The translations under genes and the position numbers were made by a program. Source: an uncultured Clostridia bacterium (lineage in GTDB: Bacteria; Bacillota; Clostridia; Oscillospirales; Oscillospiraceae). From it: 14,001 bases of DNA. The stretch lies in NCBI GenBank assembly GCA_947383645.1, contig CANDEH010000062.1:1-14001 (forward strand), in the 5' to 3' direction. A model generated the notes under the pieces. The model was given only the letters and a program-made list of their open reading frames with translations. It had not been told where the DNA came from and searched no databases. Of the stretch, positions 12,054-14,001 are shown one piece after another; positions within the stretch are counted from its first letter, which is position 1; each line of letters starts with the position of its first letter.

Positions 12054-12416
12054 ATGACCATTGCTGAGGTAAGCCGCCGCTACGGCCTCACCGCCGACAC
12101 CCTGCGCTACTACGAGCGGATTGGACTGATCCCTCCGGTACCCCGGAACAGGAGCGGTATCCGGTGCTATGACGAGGACACCTGCCGGTGGGTGGAACTG
12201 ATGAAGTGTATGCGCGGCGCCGGCGTGCAGATCGACGCGCTGATTGAGTATGTGGCCCTCTACCAGCAGGGGGACGGGACTCTGGAGGCGCGTAAAAATC
12301 TCCTGATCGAGCAGCGGCGCCAGCTCCAGGCCCGCATGGCGGAGATGCAGGAGTCCCTGGCGCGGCTGGACCACAAGATCGAGCTCTGCGAGCAGGGAAA
12401 AATGCACCAGGTATAA
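12054..12416 (+). CDS. MerR family transcriptional regulator
   Basis: A 120-residue dimeric DNA-binding protein. Residues 1-40 form the MerR helix-turn-helix (MTIAEVSRRYGLTADTLRYYERIGLIPP), 41-70 the second wing and helices, and about 75-112 an antiparallel coiled-coil dimer helix. The few Cys (38, 44, 52 and 113) do not form a metal-site pattern like that of MerR or CueR, so an AdhR/NmlR-like sensor of aldehydes or electrophiles is more likely. Such regulators often accompany aldo/keto reductases. The start follows the previous stop by 12 bases, with GAGGAG overlapping that stop, so it is translationally close to the reductase gene. Its probable target is the 19-bp-spacer promoter at 9726-9756, giving an autoregulated operon. 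A terminator follows at 12422. Confidence 0.92.
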   Translation: MTIAEVSRRYGLTADTLRYYERIGLIPPVPRNRSGIRCYDEDTCRWVELMKCMRGAGVQIDALIEYVALYQQGDGTLEARKNLLIEQRRQLQARMAEMQESLARLDHKIELCEQGKMHQV

Positions 12417-12421
12417 ATGGC

Positions 12422-12452
12422 AAAAGGGGAACAGCGGAGCTGTTCCCCTTTT
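12422..12452. terminator. Bidirectional terminator between the MerR operon and the hydrogenase gene
   Basis: AAAAGGGGAACAGC (12422-12435) pairs perfectly with 12439-12452 around GGA. Each strand ends in TTTT, so it can serve the rightward MerR operon and the convergent leftward hydrogenase, whose stop lies 136 bases away. The bases 12453-12587 show no gene. Confidence 0.88.
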
Positions 12453-12587
12453 GTGTGCAGGAGTGACATAAGGGTCTCCTAATCACGGTCCTCCATGGAG
12501 GGAGGAAGGACCGGCTGGAGATGTTCGGAGCTGCCGCGGCAGGAAAGTCTGTCGACAGCGGATGTGCAGATCCGAAAGAATCAAATG

Positions 12588-14001
12588 CTACTCCTCCAAC
12601 TTCGGCAGATCCACCTCGTACCGGGAGTCGAAGGCGTGCTGTAGCGGGGCCTCCGCCTTGTATTTCGCGATGGCCGCCGCGGACTTGGCGATGGGCTGGA
12701 TGGTGCCGGCCCCCGCCACGCAGCCGCCGGGACAGGCCATGCCCTCCAGGAGGTACCCGTCGTACTTTCCGGTCTTGGCTACCATCAGCATCTTCCGGCA
12801 GTTGTCCAGGCCCTCGGCGCTGACCACCTTCACCTCCCGGTCGGGCTGCATGTGGTGGATGGCGTCCACCACCGCTCCGGCCACGCCGCCGGTGACGGCA
12901 AAGCCCCGGCCCGCGCCGGTGGCCTCGCCGAGGGGGACCTCCTCCTCCGGGGGGATGTCCACAAAGTGCACCTTCTTGGCCTCAAACATCCCCTGGAGCT
13001 CCTCAAAGGTCAGCACGAAGTCCACGTCGCTGCGGACGGTGCGGCGGCTGGCCTCCAGCTTCTTGGCGGCGCAGGGACCGATGAAGCATACCCGGCAGTT
13101 GGGGTCCTTCTTCTTCTGCAATCGGGCGGTGAGGACCATGGGGGTCAGGGCCATGGACACGTAGTCCTTGAACTGGGGGAAGGTCTTCTTGGCCATCACC
13201 GACCAGGCGGGGCAGCAGGAGGTGGCCAGGAAGGGCTGCTTCTCCGGCACGTCCTCGATGAAGTCCTTGGCCTCCTCGATGGCGCAGAGATCCGCCCCCA
13301 CGGCCACCTCCACCACGCTGTCAAAGCCCAGACGGCGCATGGCGGCGGTGAGGCGCTCGGGCCTGGCCTCCGGGCCGAACTGGCCCAGGAAGGCGGGGGC
13401 CACGATGGCCACCACCCGGTCCCCCCGCTTGATGGAGTGGATGAGCTGGAAAATCTGCCCCTTGTCCACAATGGCCCCGAAGGGGCAGTTCACCAGGCAC
13501 ATGCCGCAGGAGACGCACTTGTCGTAGTCGATCTTGGCCCGGCCCTGGTTGTCCTGGCCGATGGCGTCCATGCCGCAGGCCTTCACGCAGGGCCGCTCCA
13601 GCTTGATGATGGCGTTGTACTGGCAGGCCTCGGCGCACTTGCCGCACTTGATGCACTGGTCCTGCTTGATGAAGCTCTTGCCGTTGACGAAGCGGATGGC
13701 GTCCTTGGGACACACCTGGTGGCAGGACCGGGCCAGACAGCCCTGGCAGTACTCGGTGATGCGGTACTGCCGGGTGGGGCAGGCGTGGCAGGCGTAGTTG
13801 ATGATGTTGATAAGGGGCGGGTCGTAGTACTTCTCCGCCACGGCGCTCTCGGTGACCCCCTCGGAGAGGAGGGAGTGCTGATCCACCGGCCGAAGGGGCA
13901 GTCCCATGGCCAGGCGCACCCGCTCCCCGGCGATGGCCCGCTCCAAGAAGATGGACTCCCGGTACTTGGCGGTCTCCCCGGGGACGATGATGTAGGGCAG
14001 C
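12588..14001 (-). CDS. [FeFe]-hydrogenase, group B-like (5' end outside window)
   Basis: A partial gene. The frame stays open to the window edge (it reads LPYIIVPGETAKYRESIFLE before the first internal start-like codon), so the true start lies beyond 14001; 471 codons including the stop are visible. The N-terminal part carries several 4Fe-4S motifs (CQGCLARSCHQVCP, CIKCGKCAEAC, CVSCGMCLVNCPFG). The H-cluster domain has all three signatures: TSCCPAW (near 13205-13225), GPCAAKK (near 13065-13085) and EGMACPGGC (near 12725-12751). It should interconvert protons and hydrogen with ferredoxin-type carriers in the cytosol. The GPCxxKK form of motif 2 and the N-terminal layout suggest group B rather than the classical group A enzyme. 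It converges on the MerR operon. Upstream partners are not visible. Confidence 0.93.
   Translation of the reverse strand, partial: LPYIIVPGETAKYRESIFLERAIAGERVRLAMGLPLRPVDQHSLLSEGVTESAVAEKYYDPPLINIINYACHACPTRQYRITEYCQGCLARSCHQVCPKDAIRFVNGKSFIKQDQCIKCGKCAEACQYNAIIKLERPCVKACGMDAIGQDNQGRAKIDYDKCVSCGMCLVNCPFGAIVDKGQIFQLIHSIKRGDRVVAIVAPAFLGQFGPEARPERLTAAMRRLGFDSVVEVAVGADLCAIEEAKDFIEDVPEKQPFLATSCCPAWSVMAKKTFPQFKDYVSMALTPMVLTARLQKKKDPNCRVCFIGPCAAKKLEASRRTVRSDVDFVLTFEELQGMFEAKKVHFVDIPPEEEVPLGEATGAGRGFAVTGGVAGAVVDAIHHMQPDREVKVVSAEGLDNCRKMLMVAKTGKYDGYLLEGMACPGGCVAGAGTIQPIAKSAAAIAKYKAEAPLQHAFDSRYEVDLPKLEE

Noticed and set aside
10908..12407. A 499-codon minus-strand open frame opposite the Fe-S reductase and MerR genes
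   Set aside because: It is a shadow of two recognised plus-strand genes; its composition is His/Leu/Gly-rich without a motif.

Overview
The window looks like a chromosomal segment of a high-G+C anaerobic, probably spore-forming Clostridium-class gut bacterium of the Oscillospiraceae type (Flavonifractor/Oscillibacter/Lawsonibacter-like). The grounds are strong GGAGG ribosome sites, an [FeFe]-hydrogenase, ECF vitamin S components, a ferredoxin-fused aldo/keto reductase, a collagen-like surface protein and many palindromic intergenic elements. The genus is inference. No integrase, transposase, phage module or CRISPR array is visible.

Layout. (1) 1-2919: two leftward ECF transporter S components, divergent from a MocR/PdxR-type GntR-aminotransferase regulator. 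A large inverted repeat lies in the shared promoter region, which suggests PLP-sensed control of vitamin B6 uptake. (2) 2937-3594: a dCMP deaminase with a clear sigma-A promoter. (3) 3603-6061: a 159-bp palindromic element, then a collagen-like GXY protein and a GT2-TPR glycosyltransferase, resembling a spore-surface collagen/glycosylation pair. (4) 6120-7222: a leftward XRE-S24 (LexA/CI-like) autoproteolytic repressor. Upstream of it is an array of four similar sites phased at 29-31 bp, one inside a rightward consensus promoter that has no evident gene. (5) 7224-7483: a tRNA-Thr/tRNA-Tyr operon on the minus strand with its own promoter and terminator. (6) 7529-8313: three small genes (Cys-rich, coiled-coil, sigma-70 region-4-like). 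The last two overlap out of frame by 137 bases. (7) 8348-9466: a YitT-family membrane protein followed by five close-packed perfect hairpins. (8) 9489-9697: a MITE-like element. (9) 9726-12452: a MerR-type promoter with a 19-bp spacer, a DUF362 protein, a 143-bp heptad inverted-repeat element, an iron-sulfur aldo/keto reductase-like protein lacking parts of the catalytic tetrad, and the MerR regulator itself, closed by a terminator. (10) 12588-14001: a group-B-like [FeFe]-hydrogenase on the minus strand, cut by the window edge.

The best candidate for an under-described system is the DUF362 / Fe-S aldo-keto reductase / MerR operon with its own palindromic promoter. Its substrate cannot be read from the sequence. 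Second is the S24 repressor with its phased operator array and orphan promoter. Third is the collagen-glycosyltransferase pair placed directly behind a palindromic element. All database-dependent statements here come from memory of the families; no searches were run.
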